Shown: piece after piece, positions 53,111-62,865 of the stretch
Position numbering within the stretch: the first letter of the stretch is position 1
Layout: every line of letters starts with the position of its first letter
Assembly: GCA_019638525.1 (NCBI GenBank)
Contig: JAHBTO010000006.1
Coordinates: forward strand, 62,001 to 126,000
Direction of reading: 5' to 3'
DNA from: Ferruginibacter sp.
Lineage (GTDB): Bacteria > Bacteroidota > Bacteroidia > Chitinophagales > Chitinophagaceae
Length of the DNA stretch: 64,000 nt
Translations under genes and position numbers: made by a program
The notes under the pieces: generated by a model
The model's database searches: none
What the model saw: the letters and a program-made list of their open reading frames with translations, nothing else
Told to the model about the DNA's origin: nothing

Positions 53111-54940
53111 TTAATTAATTTTTACAATGCCACCTGTTAAGGAAGCCATAGCACCTCCTTTAAAATCTGCTTTTGCAGAGCCTTCAAATGTAGCAGTAAG
53201 CCCCTTGGCTTTAAGTTCCGATTTGCCATCAATACCCACCTGCATACCTTCCAGTTTTACTTCCTGTGTTCCGTTTACCTCTATCTTTTGTGCATTTAGT
53301 TTTAAAGTTTGATCAGCTTTTATTTCAATGGTATCGGCTGCATGAATGGTAAGTTTTTTACCATTTTTTTCAAATTTAATTTCAGCTATCAGCGATCCCC
53401 CGTCTTTTAATTCTATTTTAAGCGATTCAGAATTGGTAAAAGATATCATCGATCCGTCATCATTCCCTTTCAATGATTGTATTTTCATTTCGGGGTCATC
53501 TTTTTTCTTAAACTCTATTATGTTCTTTTCCTCTTTATTTTTATAGTTATCCATAAAACCCATAGTGCCATCATTTTCGTTTATCTCAATCCTGCGGCCG
53601 GTTTTGGTTCCTATTACTTTTACATGATTACCTTCATGGGCATTACCCGATTTATTGTTTTCGGTAAACATACCTCCTATCACATAAGGCCTTTCTGCAT
53701 TTTTATCCAAAAATGACACCATCACTTCATCATCAATCTCCGGTAAAAAACGTATACCCCTGTCCTTTCCGCCATGAGGCGTAATCACATTTAGCCAGGG
53801 CGTATTTTCGCCCGATTGTTGCCAGGGAAAATGAACTTTCACCCTGTCTAAGCCATCAGCATCTTCGTTTTCTACTACCTTGGCCATTTGCGAATCGCAT
53901 AATGGTACTATAAAAGGATTGGTATAAGGTGGTACTTCCACTTCGGCAGGTATAGCTACAAACTGGTTCTTGTAATTATCAGTATTGCTAACACTATGAT
54001 GGATTTCGGTGATGATATATTCTCCGTTACTATTACCGGCTTCATCAATTAATTTAATTTTTCCAGCAAGCTTAATGGTATTGCTAATACACTGTGCCCT
54101 AACCAATACCGCATTGGCTGCTGCAGATTTCTGGCTTAGCGTACTCATATCTGTTAGTAATTGCTGTGTGGCGGCAGCCGACATGTTTGTCATTGACTGG
54201 TTGCTTCCATACGCTGTTTCGCCGGCATGTTGCGCTGCACCAATATACCCTTCGCCGTTATTACTTTGAACCTGGTGTGTTAGCACCTCACCGCTATGCC
54301 TGTTAAATGCTGTGTTATTCATTGGCGACCTAACCAATTTTGCAGATATATCAAGGTTAATCACATCCTGCCCCTGGGTTAAACTAACTGCATCACCAGA
54401 TGGTGCTTCTAATACCATTTCAGTACCATTATAATAAAACCATTCGCCATAGCGGGCTGCCATCATCCTTAAAAAAGAAAAAGCGGTTTGGTTATATTGT
54501 ACCGTATAAAATAAATCGCCGGTATTGGAAGGCGACAGGCTTAATGTGGTGCCGGATGCATTATTAACAGCATTAAAAATATCGGAGAGGCCTTTTTTAT
54601 AAAAAGACCTGCATTCGGGTACCTGGTTAAGTTTTTCAAACAAACCTTTACCACCTATTTCATAAGACAATCCAATTCTATCATGGTTATTGCAGGAAAT
54701 AGCGTAAATAATACCTTTAAAAGTAAAATCGTCGCCAATAGTTATGGTTACTTCTTTACCCAGGTTATTATTATAAAAAGATACCTGTGATGACAAAGTA
54801 ACCTCCCCCTCGGGCTGGCGCCAGGTAAAATGAAAGGAATTAACATCGGCCAAATACTGATTAATAGTAAGGTTGGCAAAAACAATGTCATCATCATTGC
54901 CTTCAACCTTAATTTTTGTTTGAATTAGCTCTAATGGCAT
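53111..54940 (-). CDS. tssI: T6SS spike protein VgrG
   Basis: The 609-residue protein has the gp27-like N-terminal region (FTWRQPEGEVTLSSQVSFYN, then VQYNQTAFSFLRMMAARYGEW), the gp5 OB-fold (RVKVHFPWQQSGENTPWLNV, then DRGIRFLPEIDDEVMVSFLD) and a C-terminal beta-prism of short repeats (IEIKADQTLKLNAQKIEVNG). No catalytic extension follows, so cargo must be carried through the PAAR protein and adaptor. It follows tssD and precedes the DUF4123 gene by 25 bases. Confidence 0.92.
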   Translation of the reverse strand: MPLELIQTKIKVEGNDDDIVFANLTINQYLADVNSFHFTWRQPEGEVTLSSQVSFYNNNLGKEVTITIGDDFTFKGIIYAISCNNHDRIGLSYEIGGKGLFEKLNQVPECRSFYKKGLSDIFNAVNNASGTTLSLSPSNTGDLFYTVQYNQTAFSFLRMMAARYGEWFYYNGTEMVLEAPSGDAVSLTQGQDVINLDISAKLVRSPMNNTAFNRHSGEVLTHQVQSNNGEGYIGAAQHAGETAYGSNQSMTNMSAAATQQLLTDMSTLSQKSAAANAVLVRAQCISNTIKLAGKIKLIDEAGNSNGEYIITEIHHSVSNTDNYKNQFVAIPAEVEVPPYTNPFIVPLCDSQMAKVVENEDADGLDRVKVHFPWQQSGENTPWLNVITPHGGKDRGIRFLPEIDDEVMVSFLDKNAERPYVIGGMFTENNKSGNAHEGNHVKVIGTKTGRRIEINENDGTMGFMDNYKNKEEKNIIEFKKKDDPEMKIQSLKGNDDGSMISFTNSESLKIELKDGGSLIAEIKFEKNGKKLTIHAADTIEIKADQTLKLNAQKIEVNGTQEVKLEGMQVGIDGKSELKAKGLTATFEGSAKADFKGGAMASLTGGIVKIN

Positions 54941-55033
54941 TTTTACTACGTTGAATTATAAATGCAGGCATTATTCACCATCCTGCAAATGATTTGCAGA
55001 TATCCTGAAAGCATAAACAATTACTATAATTTA

Positions 55034-55420
55034 TTATACCCATTCATTGGTATGGGTTCCACTGCCCATAGAAATTTCTTTAGCAGAAATTGTAAATGTT
55101 ACAGATAGTGGTTCTTTACCTTCCGAATTAAAAGCTTCAGAAAAAGCCACCAGGTACCCCGATTTAAATTTCATTTCTTTAAGTGTGGCATCCGAATCTC
55201 GTTTAATAAAAATAATACTTCCATCCTTTTGCTCAAAACTGTTGCACATCCATTCAAACAGTTCGGTACTGTTATTACCTTCTACAGTTACTGTGATAGT
55301 GCCTCCACGGGTGATTGATGATGGACGGCCTGTGGCATCAATATCCTGCGATAATGAATAATGTACATTAAGAATATTACACTCAATGCTACCAGCTTTA
55401 AATTTAGCTTTGAAACTCAT
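55034..55420 (-). CDS. tssD: Hcp-family tube protein
   Basis: The 128-residue product is the Bacteroidota-type TssD (Hcp), forming hexameric rings of the inner tube. Visible are MSFKAKFKAGSIECNILNVH, the YSLSQDIDATGRPSSITRGG segment, a helix with FEWMCNSFEQ and the final beta strand SVTFTISAKEISM. It is the first gene of the minus-strand operon and the one closest to the divergent promoter region, which suits the need for large amounts of tube protein. A tailed paralog is at 45410-45898. Confidence 0.9.
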   Translation of the reverse strand: MSFKAKFKAGSIECNILNVHYSLSQDIDATGRPSSITRGGTITVTVEGNNSTELFEWMCNSFEQKDGSIIFIKRDSDATLKEMKFKSGYLVAFSEAFNSEGKEPLSVTFTISAKEISMGSGTHTNEWV

Positions 55421-55796
55421 AAAAATTAAATTTTGAAGTTATTGTAAATGTTGAATACACATATCAATCATAAATACTGCAAATTGTTTACAGTAGCAGT
55501 ATTTACTTTTTACTGGTTTGGGGTCTTTATCTTTTAAATAGGGAATCACAACCGGCACAATAAAAACTTGCAACAATTTAATAAAAAAATTGTAACATTT
55601 TAAACTTTTTTTATTGCTTTCACCAAAGAAAAACATTTTTACTACCATATTTACAAAAAATAAATACAAAGTGTTGCGGCATTAAACCAGGCTTTTTATA
55701 ATTACTTCATAATTTCATAATTAAGCTAATTATAATTAATTTCGAAGACCCCAAAATCATAAACCTGCATTTTATTAAGGCCAAACTTGCATTATC
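55421..55796. promoter_or_regulatory. Divergent promoter region of the T6SS locus
   Basis: The 376 bases between the divergently read tssD (-) and tssG (+) genes hold the promoters of both halves of the system. The part at 55690-55740 is very AT-rich with overlapping short palindromes (TAATTATAATTAATT). No exact TAnnTTTG box was found on either strand; the nearest minus-strand match is TATTTTTTG with one extra base. A 76-codon open frame in the region has no features and is not called. Confidence 0.55.
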
Positions 55797-56705
55797 ATGA
55801 TTAAAAATGCTGTATATGAAACCAAAGCACATACATTTTTAAAAGCCGAAGTGTTTTGCGCTGCTATGTTACAGCATGATATCAGTTTTAACGATATCAG
55901 GCTATTTTGTAACAGTAATTTTAAAAAAAGTTTCCGTAATGAGATTGATGATGTAAGATTTGAGTTTAATGAAAGTACTTTTAAAGACGAGCTATTGCTT
56001 ACTATTAATAAAGATGGCATATACGACAGGTTGCCCGAAGGCCTATTTCACCAGTCGAGAGGCAATAGCAAAACCAACGCCACCGGCCTGATGGCTGAAG
56101 AACACAGGCGATTTAAGGAAGAGGAAAAAGCAGCACGTAAATTTTTTCAACCCATTGAGCAGGAGATTTTCCGATATGCCACATTGGTTGAGCAGGAGGA
56201 AGTAAATCTTGCTTTTGGTATTTTAAACGGTGATATTAAAACCGAGTTATTAAATTTTTGGGATATCCCGGCTGGCTTGCCCGAAGAACCTGTTAAAAGG
56301 CTTATACAGTTAATGCCCTGGGTTAAATCAATAAAAGGTAATGCTAAACAAACTGCCAGTGCACTGGAATTTGTTCTGCAAAAACCTGTAACAATAACTG
56401 AAAAGGAAACTACCCTGCACACAACCCAGCAAACCAAAAGCCATACATATTTTTTTGAGCTGGGAATTGACGCAGTTACAGGCAACCGGTTTATTGAGCC
56501 ATCACCCTGCTGGCTTTTTACAATTGGTAACTTACAAAAAAACGAAGCTGAAAACTACAGGCCCGGTGGCAATTATGATAAATTATTGAAACACTTTGAG
56601 GAAATATTTATTCCTTTACAAATTGATATTATATTTGATTGGAACATTGCTGATACCGGGAATTTTGAAACAGAATCAATACTCGGCATAAGCTTATCCA
56701 TTTAA
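55797..56705 (+). CDS. tssG: T6SS baseplate subunit TssG
   Basis: The 302-residue product has TssG-type features: an N-terminal FEFNESTFKDELLLTINKDG strand pair, DGIYDRLPEGLFHQS in place of the usual GxxGPLPLHYTE turn, and a C-terminal part with LGIDAVTGNRFIEPSPCWLF, TIGNL and the YRPGGNYDKL loop that matches the LPGG motif. TssG connects TssF and TssK in the baseplate. Sequence divergence from proteobacterial TssG is high, so the call rests partly on pattern and on the neighbouring baseplate genes. It opens the plus-strand operon. Confidence 0.75.
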   Translation: MIKNAVYETKAHTFLKAEVFCAAMLQHDISFNDIRLFCNSNFKKSFRNEIDDVRFEFNESTFKDELLLTINKDGIYDRLPEGLFHQSRGNSKTNATGLMAEEHRRFKEEEKAARKFFQPIEQEIFRYATLVEQEEVNLAFGILNGDIKTELLNFWDIPAGLPEEPVKRLIQLMPWVKSIKGNAKQTASALEFVLQKPVTITEKETTLHTTQQTKSHTYFFELGIDAVTGNRFIEPSPCWLFTIGNLQKNEAENYRPGGNYDKLLKHFEEIFIPLQIDIIFDWNIADTGNFETESILGISLSI

Positions 56706-56728
56706 GTAAACTATTTACAATAAAGAAG

Positions 56729-57598
56729 ATGCTTTTAAAATTTTTCTGGATATATATTGGCAGTTTCTTTGCCTGCTCGGTGGCCTTAATTTTTATGGTA
56801 AAAAATTATGTTGACAGTTTTGCATCAAAATCAAAAAAACCGGTTTTGTGGGGAGGCCTGTCGGCAGCAGGCTTATCGGGCATTGCATATCTATCAACTT
56901 TTATCTCCGATCAGCTTTTTAAAGTATTTTGGTTATTGTCGTTTATATACCTGTTTTTTGGTATTATTCATGTAGTGTTTTTCCATAAACGATATTTTTT
57001 ATCAAATAAAAACAATCGCAACCGTGTAATTATTGGAGAAATAATGTTTGGCATGTCGCTTATCTTTTTCACTATTGTGGTTTTTTCATCGCTGCAATAT
57101 TTTTTAAAGGATAAAGATTTTATGTTTTTTCCCATGCTTATAAGTACACTTTGGTTTTTTGTGCCGGTAGTATTCCTGTACACTTTTGAAGCCGCTTACA
57201 AAATTCCGTTACCACAATACCCTACCTGGCTATACCCGATTGATAACCCCATTGAACTGCCTGATGAAAAAGCAAATGAAAAATTACTGGTAATTGCATT
57301 TGAAATTTCGAAAAATGCAGAAAATAATGTTAAGACAAACTTTAGGGCAAAAGGCCCCGATACAATGGCGCTTGGCGACCTGTACTATCATTTTTTAAAT
57401 GATTACAACGAAGTACAGAGCGAAACACCAATTGAATATGCCGACAAAAAAGGCAATGCTTTTGAATGGTGGTTTAGGTTAAAAACTAAATGGTATCAAA
57501 GCAGTAAAGTACTAGACCCTGCTTTATCTATAAAAGAAAATAATATTAAGGAAAACAACATCATTATTTGCGAACGTATCATTACTCAAGATAATTGA
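56729..57598 (+). CDS. tssN: T6SSiii membrane protein TssN
   Basis: The 289-residue protein has about five membrane helices in residues 1-155 (FFWIYIGSFFACSVALIFMV, LWGGLSAAGLSGIAYLSTFI, VFWLLSFIYLFFGIIHVVFF, GMSLIFFTIVVFSS, LISTLWFFVPVVFLYTF), then a soluble C-terminal domain with KLLVIAFEISKNAENN. This layout is characteristic of TssN, one of the proteins unique to the Bacteroidota type VI system, which replaces the TssJLM envelope complex. It follows tssG by 23 bases and its stop lies one base before the tssK start. Confidence 0.85.
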   Translation: MLLKFFWIYIGSFFACSVALIFMVKNYVDSFASKSKKPVLWGGLSAAGLSGIAYLSTFISDQLFKVFWLLSFIYLFFGIIHVVFFHKRYFLSNKNNRNRVIIGEIMFGMSLIFFTIVVFSSLQYFLKDKDFMFFPMLISTLWFFVPVVFLYTFEAAYKIPLPQYPTWLYPIDNPIELPDEKANEKLLVIAFEISKNAENNVKTNFRAKGPDTMALGDLYYHFLNDYNEVQSETPIEYADKKGNAFEWWFRLKTKWYQSSKVLDPALSIKENNIKENNIIICERIITQDN

Positions 57599-57599
57599 C

Positions 57600-58766
57600 A
57601 TGAGAGATAAACAAAAACATTTTCCCGTTAACTGGATAGATGGGATGAAGATTAATAAAAATCATTTTATTGACCAGGATAACGCCTGGCAAGATTCATT
57701 GCAGGCAATAGCTTCTTTATCATTATCGCCATTGCGCTATGGCATACTGCCTGCATCTGTAGCCGGTGAAGAAACATTTAATGTTAAGATTTCTTACGAT
57801 AACCAAAATACTATTAGGGTAAGCGTATTAGCCTGCCAGGCAATTACATCGGGAGGCGTACCTATTTCATTACCGGCATTTTCAACAGTAGGCCAGGCCG
57901 AAACAGGTAATGTACTTACCGATTCATTTCCGCTGAACACTTCAGGCACTGAATCTACCTGGTGGGTTTTTCTATTTGTACATCCATTCGAAAAACAAGC
58001 AGCAGGCAGCCCCGACCTTACTGAAACCCCTCCCCGCTTTCCAAATGTAGTACCTACATACACATTACAGTTGATTAGCGAAACTAATTACAGGCAATAT
58101 GCCACCCATCCATATGCCATACCTATTGGGAAAATAGTGGTAGTTAATAATGATGTAAGAATTGACCAGGATTATATCCCTCCCTGTTATTCGATAAATG
58201 CACATCCCGACCTTTTATCGCTGCATGGCGAACTGGATAAATACCTTTCTGATGCTGAATTACATTGTTCTGAAATTGTTCAGAAAATTTTTAGAAAAAA
58301 CCAACAAAACGAAATTTCGGACCTGGTAATGTATGTATGCGACCGGGTTATACAGTACCTGGGACAAGCCATTACCAGTATGAGGTGGAATATGATGTAT
58401 AATGCCCCAGCCGCCATGTTCGAAAATATTTCTGTAATGGCCAGAGTAATGAAAAACAGTATTGATATGAGGATAGGCTCGGGCAAAGAAGAATTAATGA
58501 ACTACCTAAGCGAATGGTGCGAACTAAAACAGGGCGAGTTGGAAACCATGTTAAGCAGCCTTGCCAATACAAGCTTTGACCAAAATGATTTAAATAAAAA
58601 TATTCAAAAAATAGTGCAGTTTGTTAAAGTAACCTCTCGGTTGTTTGATACGTTAAGTAAACTTGAATTTATAGGCAAACGCAGGGAAAGTGGCATTTTT
58701 GTAAAAGAAGAAGCTGTACAGCAACCGGAAAACCAACCTAAACCACGCAGGCGTTTCCTGGGGTAA
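57600..58766 (+). CDS. tssK: T6SS baseplate subunit TssK
   Basis: The 388-residue protein corresponds to TssK, the trimeric adaptor between baseplate and membrane complex. The opening NWIDGMKINKNHFIDQDNAW matches the WxxGMxLxxxHF motif of the family. A beta-rich shoulder domain and a helical C-terminal part (DLVMYVCDRVIQYLGQAITS) follow. The C terminus is a short basic tail (KPRRRFL). It lies one base after tssN and 27 before tssE. Confidence 0.9.
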   Translation: MRDKQKHFPVNWIDGMKINKNHFIDQDNAWQDSLQAIASLSLSPLRYGILPASVAGEETFNVKISYDNQNTIRVSVLACQAITSGGVPISLPAFSTVGQAETGNVLTDSFPLNTSGTESTWWVFLFVHPFEKQAAGSPDLTETPPRFPNVVPTYTLQLISETNYRQYATHPYAIPIGKIVVVNNDVRIDQDYIPPCYSINAHPDLLSLHGELDKYLSDAELHCSEIVQKIFRKNQQNEISDLVMYVCDRVIQYLGQAITSMRWNMMYNAPAAMFENISVMARVMKNSIDMRIGSGKEELMNYLSEWCELKQGELETMLSSLANTSFDQNDLNKNIQKIVQFVKVTSRLFDTLSKLEFIGKRRESGIFVKEEAVQQPENQPKPRRRFLG

Positions 58767-58793
58767 AATAATTAATTACCGTACAAAATATTT

Positions 58794-59222
58794 ATGACAG
58801 ACTACCTGAAACTTCCTTTAAGATTTGAACAGTTCTTTCAAAAAAAGAAATTAGACCGGTGTAGCCTTACCGACTCTATTGCCAGGAATATACACTTACT
58901 GATAACAACACAACTTGAAGAAAATATACAAGACTATGATTATGGATCGCAATTTTGGGACCACGATTATGATATACATATGACCAACTCCATCAGGCGA
59001 GAAGTAATCATTAAATCATTAAAGTGGCAGTTAGAGAAATATGAAAAAAGATTAGCAAAACCCATTGTGGAAGTGAATGTATTACAAAAAGAATATAGGC
59101 TTATCAATAACCTACAATTAAAAAGAAAAGTAGAAATAACAGTAAAAGGCAATCTTAAACGCAACAACGAACCTTTCCGGTTTTATACCAGTTTCTACAT
59201 AGGCCCAATGTTGTTCGATTAA
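58794..59222 (+). CDS. tssE: T6SS baseplate wedge TssE (gp25-like)
   Basis: The 142-residue product is a GPW/gp25-like protein: SLTDSIARNIHLLITTQLEE near residue 25, then YDYGSQFWDHDYD in place of the usual NxxEYGxxxxD, a central INDxIR-like helix (TNSIRREVIIKSLKWQLEKY) and EPRL/EVNVL-type strand (PIVEVNVLQKEY). It forms part of the baseplate wedge that starts sheath polymerisation. It precedes tssF by 11 bases. Confidence 0.85.
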   Translation: MTDYLKLPLRFEQFFQKKKLDRCSLTDSIARNIHLLITTQLEENIQDYDYGSQFWDHDYDIHMTNSIRREVIIKSLKWQLEKYEKRLAKPIVEVNVLQKEYRLINNLQLKRKVEITVKGNLKRNNEPFRFYTSFYIGPMLFD

Positions 59223-59233
59223 AATTAAAATAT

Positions 59234-61069
59234 ATGGCGGCCGTAAAAAAAGAAAGAATAAAAGACCAGATGCTGAATACCGCAGCCAGGTTATGGGGTA
59301 TTGAAGAGCACGAGATAGAACAAAATGCCGATCCGCTGGCCGTACTTTTAATAGAAGCCTGTGCAGCCGAATTAGAAAAAATTGGCCACAATATTTCCGA
59401 ATCGCATACCCGGCTTTTAGATAACCTTGCAGATGTAATGCTGCCCGAATCTCTTTTAGGAGCCATACCTGCTTCGGGTATTTTACAGGCATTGCCTGTT
59501 GAGGAATCGGCTACTATAAACCAATACACAGCTTTTAGCATCATACAAAAAATTTTAAGACCTGCTACAAATACATACGAAACCGTAGATATTCATTTAT
59601 CGCCCGTGGCAGAATATAAACTGTATAAAGCAGAACTGGCCTACATGTCGTTAGGCAATAAACTTTATGGCATAAATGAAAACAACAGGCGGGAATTAAT
59701 AAGCACAGCAGATAATACAACACATGCCAATGAAATTACGCTGGCGCTTAAAATGGAAAAAGTACCCGATAATTTAAATGGATTAAATATTTATTTTGAC
59801 CTGCGCAAACACTCGGCTGCAAATATTTTTTACAATGCACTTTCTTACGCTTCCTATTTTATAAATGAAACTCCCGTAAAAGTAATTGCCGGTAATAATA
59901 AAGAAGAAGCCAATCAAAGCCGGGAAGATATTTTACTATCGGCTAATGGAAAAACAAATAAGCTGAACCGTAAAATTAAGCATGTGTACCAGCATCATTT
60001 TGTACAAGTGAAAGATAAAAGTAAAATTAGCAATGCTTCAATACCGGTTAGCTGGTACCAAAAATTTTTAGCCGAGCCATTAAAGAAAATTGAAGGCGAA
60101 AAACCAGTATTTATAAAAATTGTTTTTAATCAATATTTTGCACAGGAAGTATTTGATGCAATATCATGTAATATTAATGCATTTGCAACAGTAAATAAAA
60201 AGCTAAACAGCTTTAATTATAAAACCGATGAGTGGCTCAACATTGTACCCATACCAGATAAAGGAGTATATTTTGATCTTGAAAATGTGAAAAACGAAAA
60301 AGGAGAAAATTTTAAAATAAGACCAATGGCCGGCGCCAAAGATTTACAAGCCGGAGAATTGATAGTAAGATCAAGCGGAGTAGGCAAAACAAGTTCGCAG
60401 GATGTACGGGAAATGATAAGCAATATTACTGAAACCATCCGGGGGCAAAGCGCATTTTTTGGGCAGGTAAATAATGAAGTGGTTTTAAGTAAATTAAAAG
60501 AAATTGGCAAAACACTTACCGGTTTAGAAGATTCGATAAATATAGCCTCTGATAAAAAAGCCCAGGTAAATTACCTTATGCTTAGGCCACATAAAAAAGG
60601 CGAAATGATTTTTGTTGATTACTGGACAACCAATGAAAAAGATGCCAATACTATTAAAGCAGGCGTACAGGTTACCAGTGTAAATAATACGCTGGTAAAT
60701 TCAAAGAAAAGTTTTACTGTTACAGGGCTTTCTGGCGGTAAAAACGCAGTGAGCGAAAACGAGAAAAAGGCTTTGCTTCGGCAGCAATTGTTATCTGGCG
60801 GCAAAATAATAAGTGCAGAGGATGTAAAACTATTATGCAAAAGATTATATGGCAATAAATTATTAAAAGTTGATGTACAAAAAGGTGTTCAGGTAAGTAA
60901 TAAACCCAATGAAGGATTTATACGCACAATAGATGTAACACTAACATACAGCAACCAGGTAAACGAAACCATGGATAACGAAATGGAAAATCTTTACCGG
61001 GAACTTGAATACATTTTACAAAAAGACGCATCGCCGGTAATGCCTTTTCGTATTATCATTAACAGGTAA
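59234..61069 (+). CDS. tssF: T6SS baseplate subunit TssF
   Basis: The 611-residue product matches TssF by its opening (RIKDQMLNTAARLWGIEEHE, then DPLAVLLIEACAAELEKIGH), the ESHTRLLDNLADVMLPESLL segment and the following beta-domain (IPASGILQALP). TssF is the largest baseplate wedge protein and binds TssG and TssE. Length and position between tssE and tssO fit the subtype iii order. Confidence 0.85.
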   Translation: MAAVKKERIKDQMLNTAARLWGIEEHEIEQNADPLAVLLIEACAAELEKIGHNISESHTRLLDNLADVMLPESLLGAIPASGILQALPVEESATINQYTAFSIIQKILRPATNTYETVDIHLSPVAEYKLYKAELAYMSLGNKLYGINENNRRELISTADNTTHANEITLALKMEKVPDNLNGLNIYFDLRKHSAANIFYNALSYASYFINETPVKVIAGNNKEEANQSREDILLSANGKTNKLNRKIKHVYQHHFVQVKDKSKISNASIPVSWYQKFLAEPLKKIEGEKPVFIKIVFNQYFAQEVFDAISCNINAFATVNKKLNSFNYKTDEWLNIVPIPDKGVYFDLENVKNEKGENFKIRPMAGAKDLQAGELIVRSSGVGKTSSQDVREMISNITETIRGQSAFFGQVNNEVVLSKLKEIGKTLTGLEDSINIASDKKAQVNYLMLRPHKKGEMIFVDYWTTNEKDANTIKAGVQVTSVNNTLVNSKKSFTVTGLSGGKNAVSENEKKALLRQQLLSGGKIISAEDVKLLCKRLYGNKLLKVDVQKGVQVSNKPNEGFIRTIDVTLTYSNQVNETMDNEMENLYRELEYILQKDASPVMPFRIIINR

Positions 61070-61135
61070 TTGAATGTTGTGTAACCGGCTTTTATTTTTT
61101 AAATTTATATTATAAAGAAACTTTAAAACAAGATT

Positions 61136-61663
61136 ATGGATCCAATAAACAAAACAGACAGGAGAAAAGCATTTACCAATTTCTTTTTTCTTTTCATAGT
61201 TTGTATCCTTATCATTACAACAACTATTTTTTTTAGCCTGCAGGTTCCGTTTAAGCAAAACGACAGGTTGCTGAAAGAGATGCGGTCGTATGTAAAAGAA
61301 AGAGAATTTTCGAACGACTTCATGACCCAGATGTCGGAGATAGCCGGCATGCTTGATACCATTAACACCAAAGCCACTAAGCCAGATTTGCTGGACGGGA
61401 GAATTACAGAAAGCATCAAAAAACTTAATCTCAAAATTGACGCTGATTCGGCCAATGATAAAACATTGTACCGAAGTATTGTTTTTGTATTATCTGATAT
61501 ACAAACTGCAAAAAAACAATTACGTGATATGACCGGGAAAGATTTAAATGTTGATGAGTTGCGCAAACAGATAGAAACCTTAACCACATCGCTTGACGCA
61601 GCAAAAATTGAAAACCTGAATTTAAAACAACAAATTTTCTTACTGCAACAGAATAAACAATAA
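61136..61663 (+). CDS. tssO: T6SSiii protein TssO
   Basis: The 175-residue product has a short cytosolic N terminus, one membrane helix (FFLFIVCILIITTTIFFSLQ, about residues 16-36) and a periplasmic region that is mainly helical, ending in a coiled coil (VDELRKQIETLTTSLDAAKI). This size and layout fit TssO, a Bacteroidota-specific component of the envelope part. The name rests on topology and gene order. It is read after tssF (66-base gap) and before tssP (16 bases). Confidence 0.72.
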   Translation: MDPINKTDRRKAFTNFFFLFIVCILIITTTIFFSLQVPFKQNDRLLKEMRSYVKEREFSNDFMTQMSEIAGMLDTINTKATKPDLLDGRITESIKKLNLKIDADSANDKTLYRSIVFVLSDIQTAKKQLRDMTGKDLNVDELRKQIETLTTSLDAAKIENLNLKQQIFLLQQNKQ

Positions 61664-61679
61664 AAAACATTCATTTACC

Positions 61680-62687
61680 ATGACAGGCAACAGGATTTTT
61701 ACAAAACAGTTAATGGGACTTGATTACAGGGTTTGGCGAACTATGTTAATCATCAGTATAATATCGCTGGGCCTGCTGAGTTACACGTTAATTGATTCAA
61801 AAAAATGTGAGCCGGTAAATTTTTTGATTAAAACAATTGTACAACATACCGATGGTGTTTACAATACAGGCGAAACTCTATCTTTTGTTTCTTCTTCCAG
61901 CAAATTTGAAACTACCTGGGATTTTGGAGATAATACTGCAAAAATTACCGGCCAGTATGTAACACATATTTACAAAACTGCCGGCGAATATAGAATAAGT
62001 GCATCAACAGGCACCGGTTGCGAAACCATACAAGGCATACAGGTTGTTGAGCCTGTGGCTTCAGCACAAGACGATAACAATGTTGTAACCGGCCAGGAAA
62101 TTGTAGGTCCATCCTCTACAGTAACCGGCAAGGAAGAAATGTTTACCTGCATGGTAACCGCCAAATCATATGATTGGTCTATTTCAAACTATCCAAAAAT
62201 GAACCAACAGGGTTCAACAGCCAAATTCCAGTTTCCTACACCGGGTAAATACCTGGTACAGGTAACTTTGGATAGCGATCGTACCAAAAGATATACTAAA
62301 GAAATTAATGTAGAAGCCATGCCAGTTGCTCCATCTGTAACACCCGATGAAGTAAAACCACTAATACCTGAAACGGTTCAGCCATTACCTAGCCCAACCG
62401 ATAGCAAGAACATAAAAATAACCGACGACATCTTTAAAGGTTATCTTGGAAAAGTGGTTGATAAGAAAATGACAGCAGCAGATTTTGACAATTACCTTTG
62501 TTATAAAGGCGATACAAAAGTTATTTTAAACGGCGAACTGATGACCTTTAATGCTATGTGTGAAGAGATAAGCGGTAAAAAAAGAAGAAAACTTCTTATC
62601 GGGAAAAAGAAAATAAAGATTGAGATGGCCGAAATGAGGCGTGATAAAGATGGATGTGTGAATATTATAGAAGTAAAATATCATTAA
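61680..62687 (+). CDS. tssP: T6SSiii protein TssP-like, with PKD domain
   Basis: The 335-residue product has one N-terminal membrane helix (TMLIISIISLGLLSYTLI, residues 21-38), then a PKD domain at about 50-122 (WDFGDNTA and HIYKTAGEYRISAS) and a second similar beta segment at about 140-210 (PGKYLVQVTLDSD). A Pro-rich linker and a small C-terminal domain (KITDDIFKGYLGKVVDKKMT) follow. It is placed where TssP lies in other subtype iii loci, after tssO. The periplasmic PKD domains suggest a role in the envelope-spanning complex. Confidence 0.65.
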   Translation: MTGNRIFTKQLMGLDYRVWRTMLIISIISLGLLSYTLIDSKKCEPVNFLIKTIVQHTDGVYNTGETLSFVSSSSKFETTWDFGDNTAKITGQYVTHIYKTAGEYRISASTGTGCETIQGIQVVEPVASAQDDNNVVTGQEIVGPSSTVTGKEEMFTCMVTAKSYDWSISNYPKMNQQGSTAKFQFPTPGKYLVQVTLDSDRTKRYTKEINVEAMPVAPSVTPDEVKPLIPETVQPLPSPTDSKNIKITDDIFKGYLGKVVDKKMTAADFDNYLCYKGDTKVILNGELMTFNAMCEEISGKKRRKLLIGKKKIKIEMAEMRRDKDGCVNIIEVKYH

Positions 62688-62764
62688 TTCTATCTTTACT
62701 TTTATCTAAAACAATTAGTAGTATTAAATACCTGTTTACCGGAATAAACATTTTGCAGCCAAAG

Positions 62765-62792
62765 TTTTTAAGCAATTATTATTGCTTAAAAA
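62765..62792. repeat. Perfect 12-bp inverted repeat between tssP and the TPR gene
   Basis: TTTTTAAGCAAT (62765-62776) and ATTGCTTAAAAA (62781-62792) form a perfect stem around the loop TATT. No T-run follows outside the stem on either strand, so it is not a standard intrinsic terminator. It may be a regulator site or a weak terminator or stabiliser within the operon. Confidence 0.55.
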
Positions 62793-62865
62793 AATGTTAT
62801 TAATACAAATTAAGAACTGATTGTTTGTAATACTTTTCAAATTCGCTTAAATTGTTGCCAATAAC

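Noticed and set aside
55439..55669. Minus-strand 76-codon open frame in the divergent T6SS promoter region
   Set aside because: Very AT-rich low-complexity composition, no recognisable domain, and it covers the region where the tssD and tssG promoters must lie.
59155..59544. Minus-strand frames at the tssE/tssF junction
   Set aside because: They overlap clearly identified baseplate genes and carry no motif.
43988..62687. Extracellular contractile injection system or phage tail instead of T6SS
   Set aside because: TssN-, TssK- and TssO-like envelope or adaptor proteins, ClpV and two TssD proteins are present, while phage-type tail terminator, tape-measure and eCIS AAA genes are not seen.
62765..62792. 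Intrinsic terminator after tssP
   Set aside because: The stem is perfect but no T-run follows outside it on either strand; it is reported only as an inverted repeat.
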